Below, piece by piece: positions 47,565 to 55,371 of a stretch of DNA of 64,000 bases. The notes under the pieces were generated by a model, which made no database searches, had not been told where the DNA came from, and was given only the letters and a program-made list of their open reading frames with translations. Source of the DNA: Gammaproteobacteria bacterium (GTDB lineage Bacteria > Pseudomonadota > Gammaproteobacteria > Steroidobacterales > Steroidobacteraceae); the NCBI GenBank assembly GCA_028293725.1, contig JAQGOE010000211.1:1-64000 (forward strand). The letters run 5' to 3'. Position 1 is the stretch's first letter, and each line of letters begins with the position of its first letter. The translations under genes and the position numbers were made by a program.

Positions 47565-49014
47565 CTCCGATCAGGCGTGCCGCCGCGCGATACCAGTCCG
47601 CGAGGTACGGCGGAACGTAGAGGCCCAGCACAAGAACAATGGCCAGGTGGGCGAACACGGGCAGGAGTGCGGGCGGGTAAGGCAAGCGCTTCGCGGTCGT
47701 CTCACCAAACACCATGGGCTGTACGCGCCCGAAGATCGCCGCGAAGGCAACGCCGAGTGCCATGAGCAAGATCGGTGTTGCCCAAGGCTGTTCTCTCATT
47801 GCGGTGGTCAGGATCAGAAACTCGCTCGCAAAGACCCCGAAGGGAGGCATACCGAGGATCGCGAGAGAACCCAACATGAGGCCCCACCCGACCGTGGGGC
47901 TGAGCGTAATCAGTCCGCGAATGTTCTCCATGAGCTGCGAGCCTGCCTTCTGCGTCGCATGTCCCACCGCAAAAAAGATTGCCGATTTCGTGAGCGAGTG
48001 CACCGTCATGTGCAGCAGGGCGGCGAAGGTCGCCACTGGACCGCCCAATCCAAAGGCGAACGTGATGATCCCCATATGCTCGATCGAGGAGTAGGCGAAG
48101 AGCCGCTTGATGTCGCGCTGGCGCCAGAGGAGGAACACTGCCACCACGACAGAGAGCAGTCCGAAACCCATGAGCATCTGCGACGGAAGCTGCGAGTGCA
48201 GGGAACCCTCGACCAACACTTTGCAGCGTACGACGGCGTACATGGCCACATTGAGCAGGAGACCGGAGAGGACCGCGGAGATCGGCGTGGGGCCTTCCGC
48301 ATGCGCATCCGGTAGCCAGTTGTGTAGCGGGGCGAGTCCCACCTTCGTGCCATAGCCAACGAAGAGGAACACGAACGCCAGACCTAAGACCGTCGGCTCG
48401 AGTTGCCCTTTGACGGCGTTCAGGTGCGTCCATAGAAGCGCGGTTACCCCTTCCGCCCCCAAAACTTTCTCAGCGGCAAAGTACAGGAGAATCGTGCCGA
48501 AGAGTGCCTGGGCAATACCCACACCACAAAGGATGAAGTACTTCCAGCCGGCCTCCAGGCTGGCCGGTGTGCGGTAGAGCGTGACCAGCAGCACGGTGGA
48601 AAGGGTCGCCGCTTCCATGGCGACCCACAGGAGCCCCATGTTGTTTGTCGTGAGTGCGATCAGCATCGTCGTCATGAAGAGCTGGTACATGCTGTGATAA
48701 AGGCGCAGCTGCGCTGCGCCGACACGCCCGTGATCCCTCTCCACGCGCATGTACGGGCGGGAGAAAAGCGATGTGGTGAGACCTACCAACGCGGTGAGCG
48801 TGACGAGAAAGACATTGAACGGGTCGATGAAGAACTGCTCGTGCGCCACGACGAGGTGGCCTTCGCGCACGACGCGCGCGGTGAGCGCGCAGGCGGCGAG
48901 GAACGTGACGAGACTGGCCGCAGCGTTCAGTTCGGGGGCCCAGCGCCGCGCTCCGAAGATGCCCAGGAGGAGCGCACCGCACAGCGGCGTACCCAGCAGT
49001 AGCAGAAACTCCAC
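47557..49014 (-). CDS. hyfF: HyfF-like proton-translocating membrane subunit (NuoN/M family)
   Basis: This 485-residue polytopic protein of the Mrp antiporter/NuoLMN family has about 14 transmembrane helices. The conserved glutamate (VAMEAATLST) and the lysine/proline broken helix (GYGTKVGLAPLHNWLPDAHAEGPTPISA) used for proton pumping are present. It is one of the membrane-arm subunits of the complex. It starts 3 bp after the HyfE-like gene and overlaps the large-subunit gene by 8 bp. Confidence 0.92.
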   Translation of the reverse strand: MEFLLLLGTPLCGALLLGIFGARRWAPELNAAASLVTFLAACALTARVVREGHLVVAHEQFFIDPFNVFLVTLTALVGLTTSLFSRPYMRVERDHGRVGAAQLRLYHSMYQLFMTTMLIALTTNNMGLLWVAMEAATLSTVLLVTLYRTPASLEAGWKYFILCGVGIAQALFGTILLYFAAEKVLGAEGVTALLWTHLNAVKGQLEPTVLGLAFVFLFVGYGTKVGLAPLHNWLPDAHAEGPTPISAVLSGLLLNVAMYAVVRCKVLVEGSLHSQLPSQMLMGFGLLSVVVAVFLLWRQRDIKRLFAYSSIEHMGIITFAFGLGGPVATFAALLHMTVHSLTKSAIFFAVGHATQKAGSQLMENIRGLITLSPTVGWGLMLGSLAILGMPPFGVFASEFLILTTAMREQPWATPILLMALGVAFAAIFGRVQPMVFGETTAKRLPYPPALLPVFAHLAIVLVLGLYVPPYLADWYRAAARLIGGE

Positions 49015-49017
49015 TTG

Positions 49018-49707
49018 TCAGTTCTCCTTCTTCGCGGGCGGCTGGCTTTCCTTGAGCGATTCGAGATGATGCAGGTCGAGACTGTCGAACTGCTCGCGGA
49101 TCTGGAAGAAGAAGACGCCGAGGACCAGTACCGCGACGAGCACATCGAGCGCTACGCCAAACTCAACGATCATGGGCATCCCGTAGGTGGCGCTCATCGC
49201 ACCGAAGAACAGTCCGTTCTCCATCGAGAGAAAGCCCACTACCTGCGACATTGCCTTGCGCCGCGTGATCATCGTGACGAAGGAGAGCAGGATCACGGCA
49301 ACGGCGATGCCGATTGCACTTCGCGTGGCCGTGTTGGCGAGCGCCGAGATCGGCTGCGCCAGACCGAAGGCAAACACGACGACGAGGAGCCCGACGAGCA
49401 TCGTGCCCGAGATGTTGAGAAGCGGTTCGGTATCCCAGTAAACCTGCAGGCGCCGGATGAGGCGGCGCAGAAGCCAAGGCAGCAGTATGACTTTGAGGGC
49501 AAGCGTCAGGCCGGCCGACAGATACAGGTGGCGCTCGCCGGTGCGCCAGGCAAGCAGGAGCGTTGCCACGAATAGCAATGTCCCCTGGATGGCGAGCAGG
49601 TTGACGAGCGTCACGATCCGCCGCTGCGCGAGCATCGCGAACGACAGCAGCAACAGCAGTGCGGCACAGAGATTCAACAACTGCAGGTCGAAGGGGGTTC
49701 CGGCCAC
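49018..49707 (-). CDS. hyfE: HyfE-like membrane subunit
   Basis: This 229-residue integral membrane protein has about six to seven transmembrane helices and a charged C-terminal tail rich in Lys and Glu (LHHLESLKESQPPAKKEN). In hydrogenase-4-type complexes HyfE carries NuoK-like helices joining the pumping modules. Markers such as FLSMENGLFFGA and ITRRKAMSQVVG match NuoK/HyfE helices. It is spaced 3 bp from both the HyfC-like and HyfF-like genes. Confidence 0.87.
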   Translation of the reverse strand: MAGTPFDLQLLNLCAALLLLLSFAMLAQRRIVTLVNLLAIQGTLLFVATLLLAWRTGERHLYLSAGLTLALKVILLPWLLRRLIRRLQVYWDTEPLLNISGTMLVGLLVVVFAFGLAQPISALANTATRSAIGIAVAVILLSFVTMITRRKAMSQVVGFLSMENGLFFGAMSATYGMPMIVEFGVALDVLVAVLVLGVFFFQIREQFDSLDLHHLESLKESQPPAKKEN

Positions 49708-49710
49708 GGC

Positions 49711-50661
49711 TCAACCTCCCAGGAGCAGGTGCACGAGCAGACCTAGCACGGCAAAGAGAAAAGCGATGGCAAGAAACTCCGGGGCGCGAAACACGCGCAG
49801 CTTGGCCGAGATCGTCTCAATGAAGGCCAGCCCGGCCCCGGCCACAGTGAGTTTTGCGGCGAGCAATGGAATCGAGGCAAGAAGCGCCACGGGACCGCTC
49901 TCGCCCGTCGAGATACCCCACGGGATGAACAGCGCAAAGCCGATGCAGGCATAGTTGAAAAGTTTGAGAGCGGCCGCCCATTCCATCAGTGCGAGGTGGC
50001 GCGCTGAGTACTCGAGCACCATTGCCTCATGAATCATGGTGAGCTCGAGGTGTGTCGACGGATTGTCGATCGGAATGCGCGAGTTCTCAGCGAGCAGCAC
50101 CAGTGTGAACGCGACGGCCGTGAAAGCGAGGCTTGGATATAGGGCGAGCGTCTGCGTCGCGAGATTTTCGGCGATGGCCGGGAGTGCCGTAGTCGCGGAG
50201 ATCATCGAGGCGACAAAAATGACCATCAGCAAGGCGGGCTCGGCGAGGAACCCCACCATCATCTCGCGGCGTGCCCCGAGCGTGCCGAAGGCGGTGCCAA
50301 TGTCCATCGCGGCGAGCGACAGGAAGACCCGGGCCGTGGCTAGGAGCCCAACGAGTGCGATAGCGTCGGCCGCAATCGTGAAGGGTAGATGGGTGCCCAT
50401 CGAGGGAATAATGCCGGCAGCGACCGCCATCGCACCGAACACTATGTAGGGCGCCACGCGAAAGAGCGGGGACGCGCTCTCGGCGATCACCGCGTCCTTG
50501 TGAAAGAGTTTGCGAATGCCGCGGTAGGGGAGCCAGATGCTCGGCGCGCGTCGGTTCTGGAGCCATGCGCGGCACTGGTTGACCCAACCCAGAAAGAGGG
50601 GCGCAGCCGTGAGGGCTGCGATCAGCTCGAGTGCCTGGGTTAGAATCTCCATCGGCTTCAT
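49711..50661 (-). CDS. hyfC: HyfC/HycD/NuoH-like membrane subunit
   Basis: This 316-residue membrane protein of the NuoH family anchors the hydrophilic redox arm. The family motif GWVNQCRAWLQNRRAPSIWLPYR, the KLFHK turn and the loop DNPSTHLELTMIHEAMVLEYS with its conserved acidic residues are all clear. Its ATG overlaps the stop of the HyfB-like gene (ATGA). Confidence 0.92.
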   Translation of the reverse strand: MKPMEILTQALELIAALTAAPLFLGWVNQCRAWLQNRRAPSIWLPYRGIRKLFHKDAVIAESASPLFRVAPYIVFGAMAVAAGIIPSMGTHLPFTIAADAIALVGLLATARVFLSLAAMDIGTAFGTLGARREMMVGFLAEPALLMVIFVASMISATTALPAIAENLATQTLALYPSLAFTAVAFTLVLLAENSRIPIDNPSTHLELTMIHEAMVLEYSARHLALMEWAAALKLFNYACIGFALFIPWGISTGESGPVALLASIPLLAAKLTVAGAGLAFIETISAKLRVFRAPEFLAIAFLFAVLGLLVHLLLGG

Positions 50662-52661
50662 AACATGAGCGCCAGGAGGCCGATGAGTGTGATGAAGCTA
50701 TACAGGAGGTATGTCGAGATTCGTCCCTGCTGCAACCAGGCGAAAGCGTCCGCAATGCGTTGAACCAGGGCCCCGAGCGGCAGGTAGAGGCCCTGCCAGA
50801 GGCGATCAGCTACGATCACACGGTAGTGGGGCGCCCGGTCAAACGGTGAAGGCAAGTCGCGCGTCATGGCGAAGAAAGCACCAAAAATGTGACGGATCGG
50901 CTGTCCGAAGCCTTCGGCTGTATCCTGCATACGCGCAGTTAACCCTCCGAAGCCGCAATCCCAGGGGGCGGCGCGGCGCACGCGATGGTGATAGAAGCGG
51001 CGTACTGCGAACATCGTGATCAAGACGGCGGCCGCCAGCGCGATAAAGAAAACGGGCGCGGAATACGAGATCTGTCGACCGGGCACCGGCACGAGCAGCC
51101 ACCAGGGAGCGGCGGTGCTCGGCAGCGAGTCACCACTTAACTGCTGCACGGCAATGCGCAGAGCGCCTATGACGTATGTTGGGAGCAGGCCCAATGCGAA
51201 GCAGCCGAGGGCGAGCCACATCAGACCTATACGTTCGAGCAGGCCTGCGTCGTGCGCGCCCGCCAGTGCAGGCTCGCGCGGCTGACCAAGGAAAATCACG
51301 CCGAAGAACTTGACCATAACGTAGGCGGCGAGGGCAGCACAGAGCGCGACGAGTGCGGCACCGAGGGGCAGCATCATGTTGATGAACGACCTGGGCACTT
51401 CGTGCGCGAACAGGAACGCCTGCAGGAGGAGCCACTCGGAAACGAAGCCATTGAGGGGGGGTAGCCCGGCCATGGCCAGTGCACCGACGAGGGTGAGCCA
51501 CGCGACCCACGGCATGCGATGGATCAGGCCACCGAGGCGCCCGAGGTTGCGTTCGCCGGTTGAATGCAGAACCGCGCCCGTACCAAGAAACAACAGGCTC
51601 TTGATGCATGCGTGGTTGAGGCTGTGATAGAGAGCAGCGATTAGCGCCAGCGCAGCCAGCGAATGCATTCCCACGCCGTGGAACACGACCGCTAGTCCGA
51701 TGCCGCTAAAAATGATGCCGAGGTTTTCGATCGATGACCACGCGAGGAGCCGCTTCATGTCAGTTTGGACCGCGGCAAAGACGACACCGTAGAGGGCGCT
51801 GAACAGCCCAACCGCGAGCAGCACGAGACCCCACCACCATTCGGGCTTTCCCAACAGATCGAAAGCGACCCGCAGTACACCGTAGACCGCCATCTTCAGC
51901 ATGACGCCGCTCATGAGGGCCGAGACAGGTGAAGGGGCTGCGGGATGCGCCTCGGGAAGCCAGACGTGCAGGGGCACCAGCCCGGCCTTGGCACCAAAAC
52001 CAACCAACGCGAGCAAGAAGGCAATGGCTGCCCACTGCGGCGCGAGATGCGCGCTGCGCATCGCATCGAAAGTGAACATCCAACTCCCTCCCTGCATCAC
52101 CCCGAAACTCAGGAGTATCGCTATCGCCCCGAGATGCGCGATCAGCAGGTAGAGAAAACCCGCGCGCCGGATCTCGGGGATGCCGTGCTGAGTAGTGACG
52201 AGGAAGTAGGAAGACAGCGCCATGGTTTCCCACGCCACCATGAACGCGTACGCGTCATCGGCCAGCAGCACGAAACCCATGCTGGCAAGGAACAGGTGGT
52301 ACTGAAGGCACATCAGCCCCGGCGCGGTCCCCTCACCGCGGCGGAAGTAGCCCGCTGCAAAGATGGAAATTCCCGCCGAAGCAGCCCCGAGCAGCAAGAG
52401 AAAGAGGCTCGCGAGCGCATCGCGTCGCACGTGAACGGGCAAGTCGGGAAGTCCGAACGGTAGGACGGCCTGTTCCGCAGGCATTGCGAGGCTCATCGCG
52501 GCCACCACCGCCAGGGCCACGCCACAGACGGCGCCAAGCGGAAAGAGCGTCCGTCCGACAAAGCCAAGGCTCATCGGGCGCAGCAAGCCCGCGAGGCCGA
52601 TAAAGGCCCAAAGAGCGATGAGCGCAAGACAGGCGCCCAACGATGAGTCGACCATTGGCAT
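50658..52661 (-). CDS. hyfB: HyfB-like proton-translocating membrane subunit (NuoL/M family), first gene of operon
   Basis: This 667-residue polytopic protein of the NuoL/M family has the pumping glutamate in VAWETMALSSY and the broken helix GFGAKAGLVPLHVWLPEAHPAAPSPVSALMSG. It heads the minus-strand operon B-C-E-F-G-I. The iron-sulfur input subunits HyfA and HyfH and the HyfD-like subunit are absent from the window. The same reduced gene set is known from the Mycobacterium tuberculosis Rv0082-Rv0087 locus and other Ehr-type clusters. The promoter should lie in the 80 bp shared with the divergent ribbon-helix-helix gene. Confidence 0.92.
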   Translation of the reverse strand: MPMVDSSLGACLALIALWAFIGLAGLLRPMSLGFVGRTLFPLGAVCGVALAVVAAMSLAMPAEQAVLPFGLPDLPVHVRRDALASLFLLLLGAASAGISIFAAGYFRRGEGTAPGLMCLQYHLFLASMGFVLLADDAYAFMVAWETMALSSYFLVTTQHGIPEIRRAGFLYLLIAHLGAIAILLSFGVMQGGSWMFTFDAMRSAHLAPQWAAIAFLLALVGFGAKAGLVPLHVWLPEAHPAAPSPVSALMSGVMLKMAVYGVLRVAFDLLGKPEWWWGLVLLAVGLFSALYGVVFAAVQTDMKRLLAWSSIENLGIIFSGIGLAVVFHGVGMHSLAALALIAALYHSLNHACIKSLLFLGTGAVLHSTGERNLGRLGGLIHRMPWVAWLTLVGALAMAGLPPLNGFVSEWLLLQAFLFAHEVPRSFINMMLPLGAALVALCAALAAYVMVKFFGVIFLGQPREPALAGAHDAGLLERIGLMWLALGCFALGLLPTYVIGALRIAVQQLSGDSLPSTAAPWWLLVPVPGRQISYSAPVFFIALAAAVLITMFAVRRFYHHRVRRAAPWDCGFGGLTARMQDTAEGFGQPIRHIFGAFFAMTRDLPSPFDRAPHYRVIVADRLWQGLYLPLGALVQRIADAFAWLQQGRISTYLLYSFITLIGLLALML

Positions 52662-52693
52662 CGCAGCGGGTGCTACTTGGATACGTGTTCGAT

Positions 52694-52699
52694 TATAAT
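52694..52699 (+). promoter_or_regulatory. Candidate -10 box for the ribbon-helix-helix gene
   Basis: A consensus TATAAT lies 42 bp upstream of the GTG start of the first ribbon-helix-helix gene, in the divergent region with the hyf-like operon. No convincing -35 box is present at 16-18 bp, so an activator may be needed or the match may be chance. Confidence 0.4.
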
Positions 52700-52740
52700 G
52701 GCACTCAACGCATCCTGTCGCACTTACTTAAAGGACGGCC

Positions 52741-52965
52741 GTGGCTCTCGAAGACCGCACCGCACGACTGACGATCCTCATCGATCCGCGCAAGAAGGCT
52801 TTTTTCGAGCGCTTGTGTGCTGAGGAGGACGCGACACCCTCCCAGGTCGTGCGACGACTCATTCGACGCTACATCGAGGAGCGTACGGGACAGCCTTGGG
52901 CACCCCCTGAGGAAGCGCCCAAGCGAACGCCGCGGGGGACCCCACGGCGCGTCGGAAAGTCGTGA
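52741..52965 (+). CDS. Ribbon-helix-helix (CopG-type) DNA-binding protein 1
   Basis: The protein is 74 residues. Residues 5-50 form a ribbon-helix-helix: a beta strand TARLTILIDP, then helices KKAFFERLCAEED and TPSQVVRRLIRRYIEERTG. The C-terminal tail is basic. It starts at GTG with AAAGGA upstream and is divergent from the hyf-like operon. The next gene but 91 bp downstream encodes a paralogue sharing RTARLTILIDPRKK, FERLCAEED and SQVVRR. Such small regulators often act as antitoxins or autoregulators, but no toxin gene is adjacent. Confidence 0.82.
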   Translation: MALEDRTARLTILIDPRKKAFFERLCAEEDATPSQVVRRLIRRYIEERTGQPWAPPEEAPKRTPRGTPRRVGKS

Positions 52966-53056
52966 GACCCCGGGGTATCGCTAGGTCACGAGCCCCTTGC
53001 GCGCTCATACCACTCCGATTACCCTTTAATTATCCTAAGATGTAACTTCAATTCAA

Positions 53057-53314
53057 ATGAAAAACACCGCGATCGTGCGGCTCGAAGAGCGCACCGCTCG
53101 TCTGACGATCCTGATCGACCCCCGCAAGAAAGTGCTGTTCGAGCGGCTTTGCGCTGAGGAGGACCTCACGTCGTCGCAGGTCGTGCGTCGCATGATTCGT
53201 GCGTACGTCGAGGAGCGCCTCGGTAAGCCCTGGGTACCGGGCGAGGAAGATCCCATCTCCGAGGGCCCGGTTGCGCGTGGCGGCGCGAACAAACGACGCA
53301 CCTCGCGGACCTGA
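53057..53314 (+). CDS. Ribbon-helix-helix (CopG-type) DNA-binding protein 2
   Basis: The protein is 85 residues and a close paralogue of the preceding gene. The strand TARLTILIDPRKK, helix FERLCAEED and helix SSQVVRRMIRAYVEERLGKPW are conserved; the N-terminus is longer by about five residues and the tail is again basic. Start ATG 53057. The pair arose by tandem duplication. Either could regulate the divergent hyf-like operon (inference). Confidence 0.8.
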   Translation: MKNTAIVRLEERTARLTILIDPRKKVLFERLCAEEDLTSSQVVRRMIRAYVEERLGKPWVPGEEDPISEGPVARGGANKRRTSRT

Positions 53315-53541
53315 AGTCTGTGTTAGTGCATTCGGCATCCGCCCACGTGTAGCAACAGACGCCGGCGTGAACGCGCGAGCGAGCGAGTGCGCCCGACTGG
53401 GGCGCTAATTGATTTCGCCGATGCGCATGATCTCGCTCCACCGTGGCGTTCGGGTAAGACTGTCGAGTGGCAACTGCAGGAGTGCCTCGATTCTGCGTCT
53501 CAGCACGTCAAAGGTGTAACACGGTTCGCATGTTGAGCCCC

Positions 53542-54375
53542 TCAACGCCGTCCGATAACGGCCTGCGGGACACGGCAACTGCGTCCTCGACTTTGCGGGA
53601 GGGGCCCGAGCGGTCCCCGGGAGGCGCGCTCAGCGGTCAGCGTCATGACAGCTGACGTGATCTCTTCAGCAACCGCAACTCGAGTTGGTGTCGCCGCGGA
53701 CGATGCGTAGCGCGCGATGCGGGTCACAGCTGAGCGGGCCGAATCTGAGCGACCCCCTAACCCTTCCGCGCCGAGCAGCAAGGCCTTCAAGAAGCCTTGC
53801 GCCCAGGATGCTTCGGGTGCGGTTTGGCGGTGCAGGCTCGGATTGAGTGGAGGCAACGAAGGTATGAAATTCGGGGGGGAGTCGCACAGTCCTCGATCGA
53901 GGTCCTCGAGGAATCCGACCACCAGTTCGATAAACCTGCGATACGCGCATTGCGAGTCGATTTTCGCAGCTACCTTCCAGCCAGTCTGTCCCCAAATCGG
54001 CGGCAGCCACGCACCGGGCTCTATCCTAACAGGCCACGTGAGCAACGCGACGAGGTAGCCTTCGAGCATGACAATATCCATCCCGCCGGGAGGCCATCCG
54101 TCTTGCGCAAGCCAAGCGCTCAGAGCTTCGCGGTCTTTGGGCGTGAACGTAAGCGCGCCCAACGTGTTTATCTTGGGCGGTTGGAGCACGGGCGGATCCG
54201 TTCGAGTATCACGCATTGCAATGGCGATGGCGGGCAAGCTGCCGTCGCAGTCGGACATGGATTCTTGCGCGGGCCAACATGGATGCCTCCGGAATAATGT
54301 TAAGACGTTACGCCGCACGCTGAGCGTCCCCCGGCGTCCGGTGGCGCGGTCCGCCCAGGCCAGGACGTATTCCAT
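53542..54375 (-). CDS. YecA/UPF0149-family protein
   Basis: The protein is up to 277 residues. The core (LTFTPKDREALSAWLAQDG, GMDIVMLEGYLVALLTWP, FLEDLDRGLCDSP, ASWAQGFLKALLLG) matches the YecA/UPF0149 fold. The C-terminal SEC-C zinc motif found in some members is absent. The function of the family is unknown. The start is uncertain: ATGs at 54375, 54258 (MSDC) and 54216 (MRDT) are all in frame, and the family-like sequence begins only after the last. A TATAAT and a perfect 14-bp palindrome lie just upstream of 54375. Confidence 0.75.
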   Translation of the reverse strand: MEYVLAWADRATGRRGTLSVRRNVLTLFRRHPCWPAQESMSDCDGSLPAIAIAMRDTRTDPPVLQPPKINTLGALTFTPKDREALSAWLAQDGWPPGGMDIVMLEGYLVALLTWPVRIEPGAWLPPIWGQTGWKVAAKIDSQCAYRRFIELVVGFLEDLDRGLCDSPPNFIPSLPPLNPSLHRQTAPEASWAQGFLKALLLGAEGLGGRSDSARSAVTRIARYASSAATPTRVAVAEEITSAVMTLTAERASRGPLGPLPQSRGRSCRVPQAVIGRR

Positions 54376-54382
54376 CGGGGCG

Positions 54383-54407
54383 GCATCTTAAGATGCTCAG
54401 CATTATA
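54383..54407 (-). promoter_or_regulatory. Palindromic operator candidate and -10 box before the YecA-like gene
   Basis: The perfect 14-bp palindrome GCATCTTAAGATGC (54383-54396) lies between a minus-strand TATAAT (54402-54407) and the ATG at 54375, where the transcript would start. This is the layout of a repressor operator. The repressor is unknown; one of the nearby ribbon-helix-helix proteins is possible (inference). Confidence 0.45.
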
Positions 54408-54741
54408 ATCTAACGCGTATCCGAGTAGAATTTTCTGCCGCTCAAGATCTTACTCGATGGTACTACCCGCTTAGGTGTATTCTTAGTGATGTCCGTCGAC
54501 TTGTCGTCCAGCGTACCCTTGGCGGCGAGATTGACGCGGCTCCTCGGCGGCGGCCTGATGGGAGGCGATTGAGGTGGCCTTACGTGCGTGGCTCGGCTGC
54601 GGCCCATCGAGATCCGGTACCCCGCATTTTTGCGCGCGCCTCGTCTCGAACTTGGAGCGACGGCGGCCCGGACAGGACGTCGCGTCCAACCGCGCGCGGC
54701 GCATAACGAAGCCGCCTCAGATTCGGCCCGGTGGTTGAACC
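54408..54741. other. Intergenic region without a supported gene
   Basis: About 330 bp between the YecA-like promoter and the degenerate receiver gene. Frames here are short and low in protein-like composition. The first 80 bp are markedly AT-richer than the rest. No RNA gene or terminator was recognised. Confidence 0.4.
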
Positions 54742-55143
54742 ATGGAGCCCGAGCTGTTTACCAAGCACGACTCGAGGACGCTGCTGGTCGATGCGGACGT
54801 CGCGCATGGCGCGCAGCTCGTCGAACAACTAAACCACGCGGGATTCAAGACGGACTTCGCGGCGAGTTGGGGCGTAGCACACACTGCCCTCAAGGCCAAC
54901 TACTATCACTCCTGCATTGCGGTTGCTGAGCTCGATCTACTGATAGACCGCGAGCAGCTCGATGAGCTGCGGCGGGCAGCGCCGAGTGTCTGGATGATTG
55001 TCCTGAGTGATCACCCGCCCGAGCGGGCACAAAGGTTCGCGGGCCGCCAGGGCCTCGATGCGCTGCTGTCAGCGCCTTTTTCAATGCAGGATCTCACCTC
55101 GCGCCTCGCTGCGTTCTCGCTGCGGGCGCGACCGACATATTGA
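54742..55143 (+). CDS. Degenerate receiver-domain protein
   Basis: The protein is 133 residues and reads as a stand-alone CheY-like receiver fold: RTLLVDADVAHGAQLVEQL, SWGVAHTALKANYYHSCIAVAEL, WMIVLSDHP and LDALLSAPFSMQDL. Several key positions appear lost. The residue aligned with the phosphoacceptor Asp seems to be Ala (SCIAVAELD), and the conserved Lys of KPF is Ala (SAPF). It is either a phosphorylation-independent pseudo-receiver or a decaying gene. Its stop (55141-55143) is followed directly, in the same frame, by a methyltransferase fragment. No partner kinase is adjacent. Confidence 0.6.
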   Translation: MEPELFTKHDSRTLLVDADVAHGAQLVEQLNHAGFKTDFAASWGVAHTALKANYYHSCIAVAELDLLIDREQLDELRRAAPSVWMIVLSDHPPERAQRFAGRQGLDALLSAPFSMQDLTSRLAAFSLRARPTY

Positions 55144-55371
55144 GAATGGCTTCACGTTCCACCTGACGATGATCGCCTCCAAATCCTCCTCGAGGACGGC
55201 GCTGACTTTGTTCAGCGTGGTGACTGGGCTGCGGATATCCTTCTGATCGATGCGTTCGACCGCGCCGGCGTCGCGCCGTCGCTTGTTTCGTGCGACTTTT
55301 ATGCTCACGCCTTCCGTTGTTTGCGGCCCAATGGGTTACTCGTGATGAATCTGGCAGGTGAGCGCGCCTCA
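55144..55371 (+). pseudogene. Fragment of a spermidine-synthase-like gene
   Basis: About 75 codons, open in the frame following the degenerate receiver's stop, encode WLHVPPDDDRLQILLEDGAD, then ADILLIDAFDRAGVAP, CDFYAHAFRCLRPNG and LLVMNLAGE. This aligns along its length with the intact spermidine-synthase-like gene at 44608-45480 (PRDDDRFRVICADGAAYV, VILADACDRVGVAP, RDAHRCLSRAGVFVTNL). The N-terminal half with the SAM-binding GLGGGS is missing, and so is the C-terminal part. The 3' end runs into the antisense 3' end of the LysR gene. It is a truncated remnant left by a rearrangement. Confidence 0.65.

Noticed and set aside
47233..48315. 360-codon plus-strand frame opposite the hyfF/hyfG-like genes
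   Set aside because: It crosses two well-supported minus-strand genes and its sequence is rich in Arg, His and Glu without a recognisable domain.
45477..52661. Annotation as an active [NiFe] hydrogenase or formate hydrogenlyase
   Set aside because: Both nickel-binding cysteine pairs are absent from the large subunit and no iron-sulfur input subunit or maturation genes are present in the window.
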